A stretch of 64,000 bases of DNA from the NCBI GenBank assembly GCA_965214025.1, contig CBDCAW010000020.1:57236-121235 (forward strand). Direction: 5' to 3'. This document shows, piece by piece, positions 1-8,110 of this stretch. The DNA comes from Granulosicoccus sp965214025. GTDB lineage: Bacteria > Pseudomonadota > Gammaproteobacteria > Granulosicoccales > Granulosicoccaceae. Positions within the stretch are counted from its first letter, which is position 1; each line of letters begins with the position of its first letter. The notes below the pieces were generated by a model that had not been told where the DNA came from, ran no database searches, and saw only the letters and a program-made list of their open reading frames with translations. Both the position numbers and the translations under genes were made by a program.

Positions 1-1058
1 TCGTTACGCGTGGCCCACTGTGCCTGACCGGCCACCTCGGCATCGACACTCATGCTCCGAAATTTCAAGACCTCGAAGCCCTTGCCGACGTAGCCCGTGC
101 GGGTCTGACCATAGAAAACCGGTGCTCGCAGTCCGTCCTCCAGCTTGATCGCCAGAATCGCCAGCAGCATGAAAGGCCAGGTGATCATCAGTATGAGCAA
201 GCTGGCGCCGATGTCGAAACCCCGTTTGAGCACATCGCGAAGCGCCCCCTGCTCGAAGCCATCCGCATAGATGAGCCAGCCCGGACGCAGGATGTCCAGC
301 GGCAACTTGCCCTGCTCTCGTTCGAAGAAGCCAAGCAGGTCGATCACGTCGATGCCGTGCAACTTGCACCGGAGCAGCTCTTCCAGGTCGATGCCCGAGC
401 GCCTGTCGTCTGCCGCCACGACGATCTCGTCGATCTCGTTCCGCTGGCAGTATTCCAGCAACGGAACCGCTGGCCTCACCACCTGCGCGGCGGCCAGGGC
501 GACGCGATCATCGCCTGCCAGTGGCACATGGCCGTGAATACGGAACCCGCGCCGGTCAACGCGCCGCCGCAACCGGTGGTGGATCGATTCGGCACGCGTA
601 CCCGCACCGAGCACCAGCACGCGTAGCTTGAGCACATCCTTGTCGACATAGTCGAAGAACACCGGGCGCAAGGTGCCCACCATGAAGAACGCGATTACAA
701 TGGCGAGCGCGAAGACGCCCCGGCCGAGGTAGAGGCTGGGAACGAGGTAATACAACAGTGCCAAAACCATGGCACCTGCGATGAAGCCGATGACCGAGCG
801 CAGGAATACCCCCAGCACTCCACCGCGAAAGCGGTTCTGGTACAAGCCCATGGCCATCGTGGTCACGGGCATCACCAGACCGAACAGCACGGAGGTGACC
901 ACCGGGGAATTGATCGATTCGACTTCGGTCAGACGCTGGCCGTCGAAGCGTACATAGACGGCAACGTACACCGCGACCATGCAGATGCAGAATTCGAAGC
1001 TGGCGAGCACCAGGAACGGTACGCGCAAATGCAGCTTGAACAGCTTCAGCGTACTCAT
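1..1058 (-). CDS. XrtA/PEP-CTERM-type exopolysaccharide sugar transferase (partial, C-terminus off window)
   Basis: Membrane enzyme predicted to move a sugar-1-phosphate from a nucleotide sugar to undecaprenyl phosphate, the first step of exopolysaccharide repeat assembly. The 352 visible residues show four N-terminal membrane segments (about 14-36, 52-72, 88-106, 113-135), a nucleotide-binding-like middle domain starting at RVLVLGAGTRA (146-156), and the start of the bacterial sugar transferase domain at KRGFDIG (278-284) with its membrane hairpin (about 282-305). The family motif VFYGQTRTG...FEVLKFRSM lies at 314-336. The reading frame is open to the window edge, so the C-terminus is missing. 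The run GFEQGALRDVLKRGFDIG and the overall layout match, from memory, the TIGR03013 family found in exosortase A (XrtA) polysaccharide loci. It is divergent from the dehydrogenase and epimerase genes to the right, probably one polysaccharide locus. The ATG at 1058 is followed at once by the first membrane domain. Confidence 0.85.
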   Translation of the reverse strand, partial: MSTLKLFKLHLRVPFLVLASFEFCICMVAVYVAVYVRFDGQRLTEVESINSPVVTSVLFGLVMPVTTMAMGLYQNRFRGGVLGVFLRSVIGFIAGAMVLALLYYLVPSLYLGRGVFALAIVIAFFMVGTLRPVFFDYVDKDVLKLRVLVLGAGTRAESIHHRLRRRVDRRGFRIHGHVPLAGDDRVALAAAQVVRPAVPLLEYCQRNEIDEIVVAADDRRSGIDLEELLRCKLHGIDVIDLLGFFEREQGKLPLDILRPGWLIYADGFEQGALRDVLKRGFDIGASLLILMITWPFMLLAILAIKLEDGLRAPVFYGQTRTGYVGKGFEVLKFRSMSVDAEVAGQAQWATRN

Positions 1059-1319
1059 CGGTGATTGAACCGAGGTTTCATGTCACCTATCTCGTTGCTT
1101 CCATGCGCTGAGTAATCGGCACATCGGCAGCATCGTTCAGGGATGAGCGCACGTTCTGCAAGCGCTGTGAATCGCATCGATCGATGTCAGGGGTTATCGG
1201 GAACTGCATCACACTCCACAAGCGGTATCTGCAAGGCCTGCCGTATACTGCCGACCCTCAGAGAGCCAGCTCGGGCAAGAGGTTTCCAATCATGAAGCAG
1301 AGAAGCGGAAAGCGTACGC

Positions 1320-2600
1320 ATGTTTGAATTGTCATCCGACGACCGAATCGCCATCATCGGGCTGGGCTATGTCGGCTTGCCGCTTGCCGTTGAATTCGGG
1401 AAGAGTTGCCCGACCACCGGCTTCGATATCGATGAGAAACGGGTGTCTGAACTGCGCTCCGGCCACGATCGCACGCTGGAGGTCAGTACCGAGGAAATGC
1501 AGCGCGCATCGCACTTGCAGTATTCAAGCGCCATCGCCGAGCTGGCCGACTGCAAGGTCTTCATCGTGACCGTCCCCACGCCGATCAACCGCCACAAGCA
1601 GCCTGACCTTACGCCACTGATCAAGGCGAGCGAGGCCATCGGATCGGTGATGCGGCCAGGGTGTGTGGTGATCTATGAATCCACTGTATACCCCGGTGCC
1701 ACGGAGGAGGTCTGCGTGCCGATACTGGAGCGGCAGTCGGGCCTGACGTTCAATACCGATTTCTACGCAGGCTACAGCCCGGAACGAATCAATCCGGGCG
1801 ACAAGGAACATCGCGTCAGCACGATAACGAAGGTTACCGCCGGCTCCACACCCGAGGTGGCCGACGCGGTGGATGCGCTGTACCGTCGCATCATCACGGC
1901 AGGTACCCACAAGGCCAGCAGCATCAAGGTGGCTGAGGCTGCCAAGGTCATCGAGAACACCCAGCGCGATCTGAACATCGCTTTGATCAACGAGCTGGCA
2001 ATCATCTTCGACCGCCTCGGCATCGACACGCTCGAGGTACTCGAAGCTGCCGGTACCAAATGGAATTTCCTGCCGTTCCGGCCCGGCCTCGTCGGCGGTC
2101 ACTGCATCAGCGTCGACCCCTACTACCTGACCCACAAGGCGCAGGAAATCGGTTACCACCCGCAGGTGATCCTGTCCGGCCGGCAGATCAACGATGGCAT
2201 GGGCGGCTTCGTGGCCGAGCAGGTCATCAAGATGCTCACTCGCCGCCGTATCCACGTCGTGGGCGCGAACGTGCTGGTGCTGGGGCTGGCGTTCAAGGAG
2301 AACTGCCCGGATCTGCGCAACACCCGCGTGGTCGACATCGTCGAGGAGCTGCAGCACTATCATGCCAATGTCGAGATTCACGATCCCTGGGTCGATGCGG
2401 AGGATGCCCGGCGCGAATACGACGTCACGATGGTCGATGAGCTCGCGCCAGGGCGCTACGACGCGATCATCCTGGCGGTCGGGCATCGGCAGTTCGCACA
2501 GATGGGCGCCGCGAAGGTGCGTGAACTAGGCAAGGCGGACCATGTGCTGTACGACATCAAGAGCCTGTTTCCGAAAGATCAGGTAGATGCCCGACTGTAG
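1320..2600 (+). CDS. tviB: UDP-N-acetylhexosamine/UDP-sugar 6-dehydrogenase (TviB/WbpO-like)
   Basis: NAD-dependent enzyme oxidising C6 of a UDP-sugar (UDP-GlcNAc or UDP-GalNAc in the TviB/WbpA/WbpO group) to the uronic acid, supplying an acidic sugar for surface polysaccharide. The 426 residues have the usual three-part layout: an N-terminal Rossmann domain with GLGYVGLPLA at 14-23, a central dimerisation helix region, and a C-terminal UDP-binding domain containing VLGLAFKENCPDLRNT. The catalytic cysteine is C262 in GGHCISVDPYYL, a form typical of the TviB/WbpO branch rather than of UDP-glucose dehydrogenase. The ATG at 1320 follows a GGAAAG sequence at usual spacing. It is followed 60 bp later by a UDP-glucuronate epimerase-like gene on the same strand, so the two probably act in one pathway. 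The exact substrate cannot be read from sequence. Confidence 0.9.
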   Translation: MFELSSDDRIAIIGLGYVGLPLAVEFGKSCPTTGFDIDEKRVSELRSGHDRTLEVSTEEMQRASHLQYSSAIAELADCKVFIVTVPTPINRHKQPDLTPLIKASEAIGSVMRPGCVVIYESTVYPGATEEVCVPILERQSGLTFNTDFYAGYSPERINPGDKEHRVSTITKVTAGSTPEVADAVDALYRRIITAGTHKASSIKVAEAAKVIENTQRDLNIALINELAIIFDRLGIDTLEVLEAAGTKWNFLPFRPGLVGGHCISVDPYYLTHKAQEIGYHPQVILSGRQINDGMGGFVAEQVIKMLTRRRIHVVGANVLVLGLAFKENCPDLRNTRVVDIVEELQHYHANVEIHDPWVDAEDARREYDVTMVDELAPGRYDAIILAVGHRQFAQMGAAKVRELGKADHVLYDIKSLFPKDQVDARL

Positions 2601-2660
2601 TGGTCACTTCTCAAAAACTTGCTGCCATCCATCTGAACTTCGACGCGTGAACATCACATC

Positions 2661-3668
2661 ATGAAAATACTGGTCACAGGCACCGCCGGCTTCATCGGAT
2701 CGACGCTCGCCCTGCGCCTGCTCGAGCGCGGCGACGAAGTCATCGGCATCGATAACGTGAATGACTACTACGACGTGAACCTGAAGCTGGCCAGGCTCGA
2801 ACGGGTCAAGGCTCACGAGCGATTCACCGAGGTGCGCGGCAGCCTGGAGGATCGTGAACTGATGACCGCGACCTTTGCGAAGCACAAGCCGCAGCGTGTC
2901 GTGAATCTCGCCGCGCAGGCCGGTGTGCGCTATTCGCTGGAGAACCCGTACGCGTACATCGACGCCAACATCATGGGTTTCATCAACGTGCTGGAGAATT
3001 GCCGGCACACGAAGGTCGAGCACCTGGTCTATGCCTCCACCAGCTCGGTCTACGGTTCACACACCAACATGCCGTTCTCGGTTCACGAGTCCGTCGACCA
3101 TCCGGTGAGCCTGTACGCCGCCACCAAGAAGGCCAATGAACTGATGGCGCATACCTACAGCCATCTGTTCGAGCTGCCCACCACCGGCCTGCGCTTCTTC
3201 ACCGTGTATGGCCCCTGGGGCCGACCCGACATGGCGCTGTTCCTGTTCACGAAGAACATCCTGGAAGGCAAGCCGATCGACGTCTTCAACTACGGCAAGC
3301 ACAAGCGCGACTTCACGTTCGTGCACGATATCGTCGAAGGCGTAGTTCGCACACTGGATAATACTGCAACTCCCGATCCCGACTGGAACAGCGACCAGCC
3401 TGACCCGGCCACGAGCGCCGCCCCTTTCCGGGTGTACAACATCGGCAACAACGCCCCGGTGGATCTGGAACACTACATCCATGTGCTCGAAGAGTGCCTG
3501 GGACGGAAGGCCGAGAAGAACCTGCTACCCCTGCAGGCGGGTGACGTGCCCGATACCTACGCCGACGTCAGCGATCTGGTTCGCGACGTGGATTACAAGC
3601 CTGATACCAGTGTCGAAGATGGTGTGGCGCAGTTCGTCGCCTGGTACAGGGATTACTATAAGGTCTAG
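2661..3668 (+). CDS. NAD-dependent epimerase, UDP-glucuronate epimerase (CapI) type
   Basis: Extended short-chain dehydrogenase/reductase that inverts C4 (or another centre) of a UDP-uronic acid for polysaccharide synthesis. The 335 residues start with the NAD-binding motif GTAGFIG (7-13), and the catalytic YxxxK is Y152-AATK156 with the partner serine/threonine run in the preceding ASTSSVYG. The sequence IDNVNDYYDVNLKLARL after the first beta strand is characteristic of the CapI/LspL UDP-glucuronate 4-epimerase group. Length is normal for the family. It sits 60 bp downstream of the UDP-sugar dehydrogenase, which makes a uronic acid, so a uronate epimerase is a sensible next step. A hairpin follows at 3672, suggesting the transcript ends here. 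Function on the exact sugar is inferred. Confidence 0.87.
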   Translation: MKILVTGTAGFIGSTLALRLLERGDEVIGIDNVNDYYDVNLKLARLERVKAHERFTEVRGSLEDRELMTATFAKHKPQRVVNLAAQAGVRYSLENPYAYIDANIMGFINVLENCRHTKVEHLVYASTSSVYGSHTNMPFSVHESVDHPVSLYAATKKANELMAHTYSHLFELPTTGLRFFTVYGPWGRPDMALFLFTKNILEGKPIDVFNYGKHKRDFTFVHDIVEGVVRTLDNTATPDPDWNSDQPDPATSAAPFRVYNIGNNAPVDLEHYIHVLEECLGRKAEKNLLPLQAGDVPDTYADVSDLVRDVDYKPDTSVEDGVAQFVAWYRDYYKV

Positions 3669-3671
3669 CCC

Positions 3672-3694
3672 CCGTCCCGTCAGTGACGGGACGG
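3672..3694 (+). terminator. Perfect hairpin after the epimerase gene
   Basis: Two perfectly complementary 11-base arms (3672-3682 and 3684-3694) around one central base form a very strong stem with a tight loop, four bases after the epimerase stop codon. There is no immediate T-run, but a weaker GGGC/GCCC hairpin followed by AATTTT lies at about 3703-3722. It lies between the converging epimerase and isocitrate lyase genes and may stop transcription from both sides. Confidence 0.5.
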
Positions 3695-3769
3695 AAGGTA
3701 GACGGGCAGGCCCTGTCAATTTTCCGGAATGACAATGGCAAGCTCAGTCATCGACGTGCGCGAAGACCA

Positions 3770-5104
3770 TCAGAACTGGTCTTCCTCGGTAGAGCCCTTC
3801 AGCGCGGTGACGGACGACATGCCACCCTGGATGACCGTGGTCACGTCATCGAAGTAGCCCGCACCCACTTCCTGCTGGTGGGCAACGAAGGTGTAACCTC
3901 GTGACGCCGCCGCGAACTCCGGCTCCTGCACCTTTTCCACGTAGTGCCGCATGCCCTCACCCTTGGCATAGTCGTGCGCCAGGTCGTACATGTTGAACCA
4001 CATGTTGTGGATGCCCGCCAGCGTGATGAACTGATACTTGTACCCCATGCCGGAAATCTGCTCCTGGAACGAGGCGATGTCGGCATCGTTGAGGTTCTTC
4101 TTCCAGTTGAATGACGGGCTGCAGTTGTAGGCCAGCAGTTTTCCGGGATACTTCGCATGGATGGCATCGGCGAAGTCTTTCGCGAATTCAAGATCGGGTG
4201 TACCGGTTTCGCACCACACCAGGTCAGCGTATTCGGCATAGGCCAGGCCGCGTGAAACGGCCTGCTCGAGACCATTGTTCGTCCGATAGAAACCTTCATC
4301 CGTGCGCTCACCGGTCAGGAACTCGGCATCGTTCGGATCCACGTCCGACGTGATCAAGTCGGCCGCTTCGGCATCGGTTCGCGCCAGCAGCAACGTCGGC
4401 ACACCGAGAACATCGGCGGCCAGCCGTGCGGCTACCAGCTTCTGCACCGCTTCCTGCGTCGGCACCAGCACCTTGCCACCCATGTGACCGCACTTCTTCA
4501 CCGCCGCCAGCTGATCCTCGAAATGCACACCGGCCGAGCCGTTGACGATCATGTTCTTCATCAACTCGAACGCGTTCAGCACGCCACCGAACCCGGCTTC
4601 CGCATCGGCAACGATCGGCAGGAAGTAGTCGAGAAAGCCGTCGTCGCCGGCACCGATACCGCGCGAGCACTGGATCTCATCGGCACGTTTGAACGAATTG
4701 TTGATGCGCCGTACCACCGCCGGTACCGAGTCGTAGCTGTAGAGCGACTGGTCGGGATACATGGATTCAGAGGTGTTCGCATCGGCCGCCACCTGCCAGC
4801 CGGACAGGTAGATGGCCTCGATGCCGGCCTTCGCCTGTTGCACGGCCTGGCCGCCGGTCAAGGCACCCAGGCAGTTGACGTAGCCCTTGCGGGCATCACC
4901 GTTGATCAGCGCCCAGAGCTTTTCAGCGCCGCGCCGGGCCAGGGTGTACTCGATCTGCAGGGAGCCGCGCAGCCGGACCACATCGGCGGCCGTGTAGGGT
5001 CGCTTGACACCTTTCCAGCGCGGGTTGGTTGCCCAGTCTTTTTCCAGTTCGTCGATCTGCTGGTCGCGACTTGCGCCGTCCAGCCCAGTTGCACTTGCAT
5101 TCAT
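3770..5104 (-). CDS. aceA: Isocitrate lyase
   Basis: Cytosolic enzyme of the glyoxylate shunt, splitting isocitrate to glyoxylate and succinate so the cell can grow on acetate or fatty acids. The 444 residues are the length of the short bacterial form. The catalytic loop KKCGHMGGK has C205 as the active-site cysteine, and the metal/substrate region SGWQVAADAN lies at 101-110. It is transcribed divergently from a LysR-type regulator, with a 158-bp space containing an inverted repeat and a Fur-box-like sequence, so local control is likely. No malate synthase or isocitrate dehydrogenase kinase gene is adjacent, unlike the E. coli aceBAK operon. Aconitase B is encoded about 3 kb away. Confidence 0.97.
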   Translation of the reverse strand: MNASATGLDGASRDQQIDELEKDWATNPRWKGVKRPYTAADVVRLRGSLQIEYTLARRGAEKLWALINGDARKGYVNCLGALTGGQAVQQAKAGIEAIYLSGWQVAADANTSESMYPDQSLYSYDSVPAVVRRINNSFKRADEIQCSRGIGAGDDGFLDYFLPIVADAEAGFGGVLNAFELMKNMIVNGSAGVHFEDQLAAVKKCGHMGGKVLVPTQEAVQKLVAARLAADVLGVPTLLLARTDAEAADLITSDVDPNDAEFLTGERTDEGFYRTNNGLEQAVSRGLAYAEYADLVWCETGTPDLEFAKDFADAIHAKYPGKLLAYNCSPSFNWKKNLNDADIASFQEQISGMGYKYQFITLAGIHNMWFNMYDLAHDYAKGEGMRHYVEKVQEPEFAAASRGYTFVAHQQEVGAGYFDDVTTVIQGGMSSVTALKGSTEEDQF

Positions 5105-5189
5105 GTGAGGGTTCCGTTCTATGGAGCGTGTGAACTAAAAGAGGTGTTGCCGTATGCGGATTCCTGATCTTGGTGAAGCCACAGGATGT

Positions 5190-5223
5190 TTGCAATGCAA
5201 TACTCACTATCATTATCATTGCA
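5190..5223 (+). promoter_or_regulatory. Divergent operator/promoter region with Fur-box-like sequence
   Basis: Three overlapping signals lie between aceA and the LysR-type gene. An inverted repeat TGCAATG (5191-5197) / CATTGCA (5217-5223) could be a LysR-type operator. On the minus strand, 5217-5199 reads GATAATGATA followed by a looser half and matches the 19-base Fur box consensus at 15 positions by my count. A possible plus-strand promoter has -35 TTGCAA (5190-5195), a 17-base spacer and -10 TTATCA (5213-5218), about 45 bp before the ATG at 5263. The boxes would overlap that -10. All functional roles are inferred. Confidence 0.4.
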
Positions 5224-5262
5224 GCGACAAATACTCTGGCCGCACAACCGACTAACGAGCGA

Positions 5263-6237
5263 ATGGCGCAGCACGACTCTTCAACGATCAATCAGATGCG
5301 CCAGCTGCGTGCCTTCTGCCATGCGGCTCAAACCGGAAGCATTTCCCGGGCCGCCGAACGCCTGAAACTGAGTCAACCTACGGTTTCGCTGCAGATTCAA
5401 GCCCTTGAGAAAGAGCTCGGCACATTGCTGTTCGAGCGCTGCGGCCCGAAGATCCGGCTGACGCCCGCCGGAACGCTGCTTCTCGACATGGCACAGCCTC
5501 TGATCGATGGCTTCGCACGGCTTGCAGACAGCTTCGCCGCCCGCCTCGGCGATGTGCATGCCGGCCCGCTGGACATCGCCTCCGGTGAAGCCACCCTGCT
5601 CTACATCCTGCCGGACATCATCAAGGAATTTTCCACCGAATATTCACAGATCGATCTGAAGCTGCACAATGTCACGGGCCAGGATGGACTCGCCTTGCTG
5701 CGAGCGGATGAGGTCGATTTCGCGGTCGGCTCGATGATCGACGTGCCCGACGACATGGTCTATCACCCCATCTACGACTACAAGCCGGCGCTGATCATGT
5801 GCAAGGACCACCCGCTGGCGACCCGGGAACGCGTCACACTCGAAGACATCAGCCCGTACGGACTGATCCTGCCGCCACGTCATCTGAGCACCTGGAACGT
5901 CGTGGACCTCGTGTTCCAGCAACACGACGTGCCCTATACCGTGGTGCTCGAGGCTGGAGGCTGGGAGGTCATCAAGCGTTACGTGGAGATAGGTGCCGGC
6001 CTGAGCATCGTCACCAGCATCTGCCTGCGCGGATTCGAGAATCTCGTGGTCAAGCCGATGGACGCCTACTTCCCCACCCGCACCTACGGCGTGGTCATTC
6101 GGCGCGGCAAGTTTCTATCGCCTCAGGCAAAGCGATTTCTGGAAATGATGGACGGCGACTTCTTCGCCAGGCAAACCGCCCCACCCCCTCTGCGCAAGTC
6201 ACCGACACGCTCGGCCGCACTGATCACCAACCTTTGA
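5263..6237 (+). CDS. LysR-family transcriptional regulator (CysB-like)
   Basis: DNA-binding regulator with an N-terminal winged helix-turn-helix (about residues 10-70, GSISRAAERLKLSQPTVSLQIQ) and a C-terminal periplasmic-binding-like effector domain. I chose the ATG at 5263, which gives 324 residues and puts the helix-turn-helix at its usual distance from the start. An upstream TTG at 5170 would add 31 residues that lack family resemblance and would place the putative promoter inside the gene. Another ATG at 5296 is possible. The neighbour is divergently transcribed isocitrate lyase, the standard LysR arrangement, so it probably regulates aceA and itself. The effector domain resembles the CysB/Cbl type (LLRADEVDFAVGSM, GAGLSIVTS), but the effector is unknown. 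Confidence 0.88.
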   Translation: MAQHDSSTINQMRQLRAFCHAAQTGSISRAAERLKLSQPTVSLQIQALEKELGTLLFERCGPKIRLTPAGTLLLDMAQPLIDGFARLADSFAARLGDVHAGPLDIASGEATLLYILPDIIKEFSTEYSQIDLKLHNVTGQDGLALLRADEVDFAVGSMIDVPDDMVYHPIYDYKPALIMCKDHPLATRERVTLEDISPYGLILPPRHLSTWNVVDLVFQQHDVPYTVVLEAGGWEVIKRYVEIGAGLSIVTSICLRGFENLVVKPMDAYFPTRTYGVVIRRGKFLSPQAKRFLEMMDGDFFARQTAPPPLRKSPTRSAALITNL

Positions 6238-6324
6238 TTTCGTGATGACCCCTATCCCGAGCCTGAACCACTGCATGTGGCATCTGCACGATTTCTCGCG
6301 CAGAAAACCGACGCTGGCATACTG

Positions 6325-7419
6325 ATGAACACTGCCGGCAAACCCCAGGTCATCGTCGGGCTTTCCGGCGGTGTCGATTCCTCTGTGGCCGCCCTGTTGC
6401 TCGTCGAGCAGGGCTATCGGGTGTCTGCCGTGTTCATGCAGAACTGGGAAGATGACGATGAGCAGTGCACCGCCCGGCAAGACTATCGCGACGCCGCAGG
6501 CGTAGCCGACACGCTGGGCATTCCGCTCGAGACGGTCAACTTCGCCGGCGACTACTGGGAACGGGTGTTCGCTCATTTCCTCGCCGAGTACGGTGCGGGA
6601 CGCACGCCCAACCCGGATATTCTTTGCAATCGCGAGATCAAGTTCCGCGCCTTTCTCGATCATGCCCGTGCCCGCGGCGCCGATGCCATAGCCACCGGCC
6701 ATTACGCACGCCTGGAGCACGGTTCGACCGGTACGGCTCTGCTGCGCGGGCGGGATCCCGCCAAAGACCAGAGCTATTTTCTGCACACTCTTGGCCAGGA
6801 TCAACTGATCGATGCCCTGTTTCCGGTTGGCGAGATCGAGAAGCCCGCGGTACGCGACATGGCTCGGCGAGCCGGCCTGCAGGTACACGCCAAGAAGGAC
6901 AGTACGGGCATCTGCTTCATCGGTGAGCGGAAATTCAACGCGTTCCTGGCCGACTACCTGCCGGCCCAACGCGGTGCGGTGGTTACCGAGGCAGGAGACC
7001 TCATCGGATCGCATAACGGGCTGATGTTCCACACCCTCGGTCAGCGACAGGGCCTCGGTATCGGAGGACGTGCGGATGCCGGCGAATCGCCCTGGTACGT
7101 GCTGGAGAAACGGCTGGCGGACAATACTCTGGTCGTCGGTCAGGGGCATGACAACCCGTTGCTGATGCGCTCCGGGCTGGCGATCAAGGACGTCCACTGG
7201 GTCGCGGGGCATCCGCCTGCGGAACGCTTCAGCGCAGCGGCCAAGGTGCGCTACCGGCAGGAAGACCAGGCCGTCAGCATCAGCGTGGCAGAAGACGGGC
7301 TCGTGCAGGCAACATTCGACACACCCGTCAGGGCAGCCACTCCAGGCCAATCCCTGGTCGTCTATGATGGCGATCGCTGCCTCGGCGGCGGTATCATCGA
7401 CGATTTCGCGCACCGGTAA
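6325..7419 (+). CDS. mnmA: tRNA-specific 2-thiouridylase MnmA
   Basis: Cytosolic ATP-dependent enzyme that places the 2-thio group on wobble uridine 34 of tRNA-Lys, -Glu and -Gln, taking sulfur from the IscS/Tus relay. From the ATG at 6325 the protein has 364 residues, close to the E. coli length. It shows the PP-loop SGGVDSS (14-20) and the two catalytic cysteines C101 (ILCNREIKF) and C197 (GICFIGER). A GTG at 6277 would add 16 residues without family support. The hflD gene follows after 14 bp, the same pairing as in E. coli, so they are probably co-transcribed. In E. coli purB also belongs to this cluster; here purB lies about 19 kb away. Confidence 0.96.
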   Translation: MNTAGKPQVIVGLSGGVDSSVAALLLVEQGYRVSAVFMQNWEDDDEQCTARQDYRDAAGVADTLGIPLETVNFAGDYWERVFAHFLAEYGAGRTPNPDILCNREIKFRAFLDHARARGADAIATGHYARLEHGSTGTALLRGRDPAKDQSYFLHTLGQDQLIDALFPVGEIEKPAVRDMARRAGLQVHAKKDSTGICFIGERKFNAFLADYLPAQRGAVVTEAGDLIGSHNGLMFHTLGQRQGLGIGGRADAGESPWYVLEKRLADNTLVVGQGHDNPLLMRSGLAIKDVHWVAGHPPAERFSAAAKVRYRQEDQAVSISVAEDGLVQATFDTPVRAATPGQSLVVYDGDRCLGGGIIDDFAHR

Positions 7420-7433
7420 ACCCTTGGAGCCTC

Positions 7434-8057
7434 ATGAGCAATATCAGGACGACCGACAACCAGGCGCTCGCGCTGGCCGGAATCTTTCAGTCCGTCTACC
7501 TGTGCAAGAGCCTGGCGACCACCGGTGAATGCGACCAGAGCGAGCTGGCCAGCACGCTACGTTCGATCCTGACACTCAACAGCGATCGCGTCATCGACGC
7601 GTACGGCGGGTCTCCGAACAGCCTGCGCCGCGGACTGCGGATACTGAAGAACCAGCTAGCCGGCAACGCGGAGGCCCGCGACCTGGATATCTCACGCTAT
7701 GCGCTATCGCTGATTCAGCTCGGTGGCAACATCGAACGCGATGCGCGCACGGTGGAACAACTGCGTATCGGCATCAGCCGCGCCCAGTCGTTGGACTTCG
7801 AAGTCACGGAGGAGACCATGATCAACAATTTCGCTGATCTCTACCGCAGCAGCATCAGCCATCTCAGCCCGCGCATCATGGTCAGCGGCGATCCTGGCCA
7901 CCTCAATGACAACAAGGTGGCGGCCACCATCCGGGCCGCCCTGCTCGGCGGCCTGCGCTCCGTGGTGCTATGGCAGCAATGCGGCGGCGGTCGCATGAAG
8001 CTGCTATTCCAGCGCAACGCCTACGTCCAGGCTGCCGACGCATTCCTGAAGGCCTGA
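7434..8057 (+). CDS. hflD: High-frequency lysogenization protein HflD homologue
   Basis: HflD is a small, mostly helical, membrane-associated cytoplasmic protein; in E. coli it binds phage lambda CII and reduces its DNA binding, while its normal host role is unclear. The 207 residues match E. coli HflD in length. Recognised segments are the N-terminal LALAGIFQSVYL, the central SRYALSLIQLGGNIERD, and the C-terminal IRAALLGGLRSVVLWQQCGGGRMKLLFQR. It starts 14 bp after mnmA and converges on acnB. Recognition rests on family resemblance and on the conserved mnmA-hflD order. Confidence 0.93.
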   Translation: MSNIRTTDNQALALAGIFQSVYLCKSLATTGECDQSELASTLRSILTLNSDRVIDAYGGSPNSLRRGLRILKNQLAGNAEARDLDISRYALSLIQLGGNIERDARTVEQLRIGISRAQSLDFEVTEETMINNFADLYRSSISHLSPRIMVSGDPGHLNDNKVAATIRAALLGGLRSVVLWQQCGGGRMKLLFQRNAYVQAADAFLKA

Positions 8058-8110
8058 CCCGGATTCTGCCGTCACCCGGATCTCGACCGCGCCGGTAGCC
8101 TGATCGGAAG

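Noticed and set aside
1118..1131. Possible sigma-54 site (GG-N10-GC) upstream of the dehydrogenase gene
   Set aside because: The -24 part fits but the -12 part lacks TTGC, and it lies almost 190 bp from the start codon.
5170..5262. TTG start for the LysR-type gene
   Set aside because: It adds 31 residues unlike the family and runs through the operator/promoter signals; the ATG at 5263 is better.
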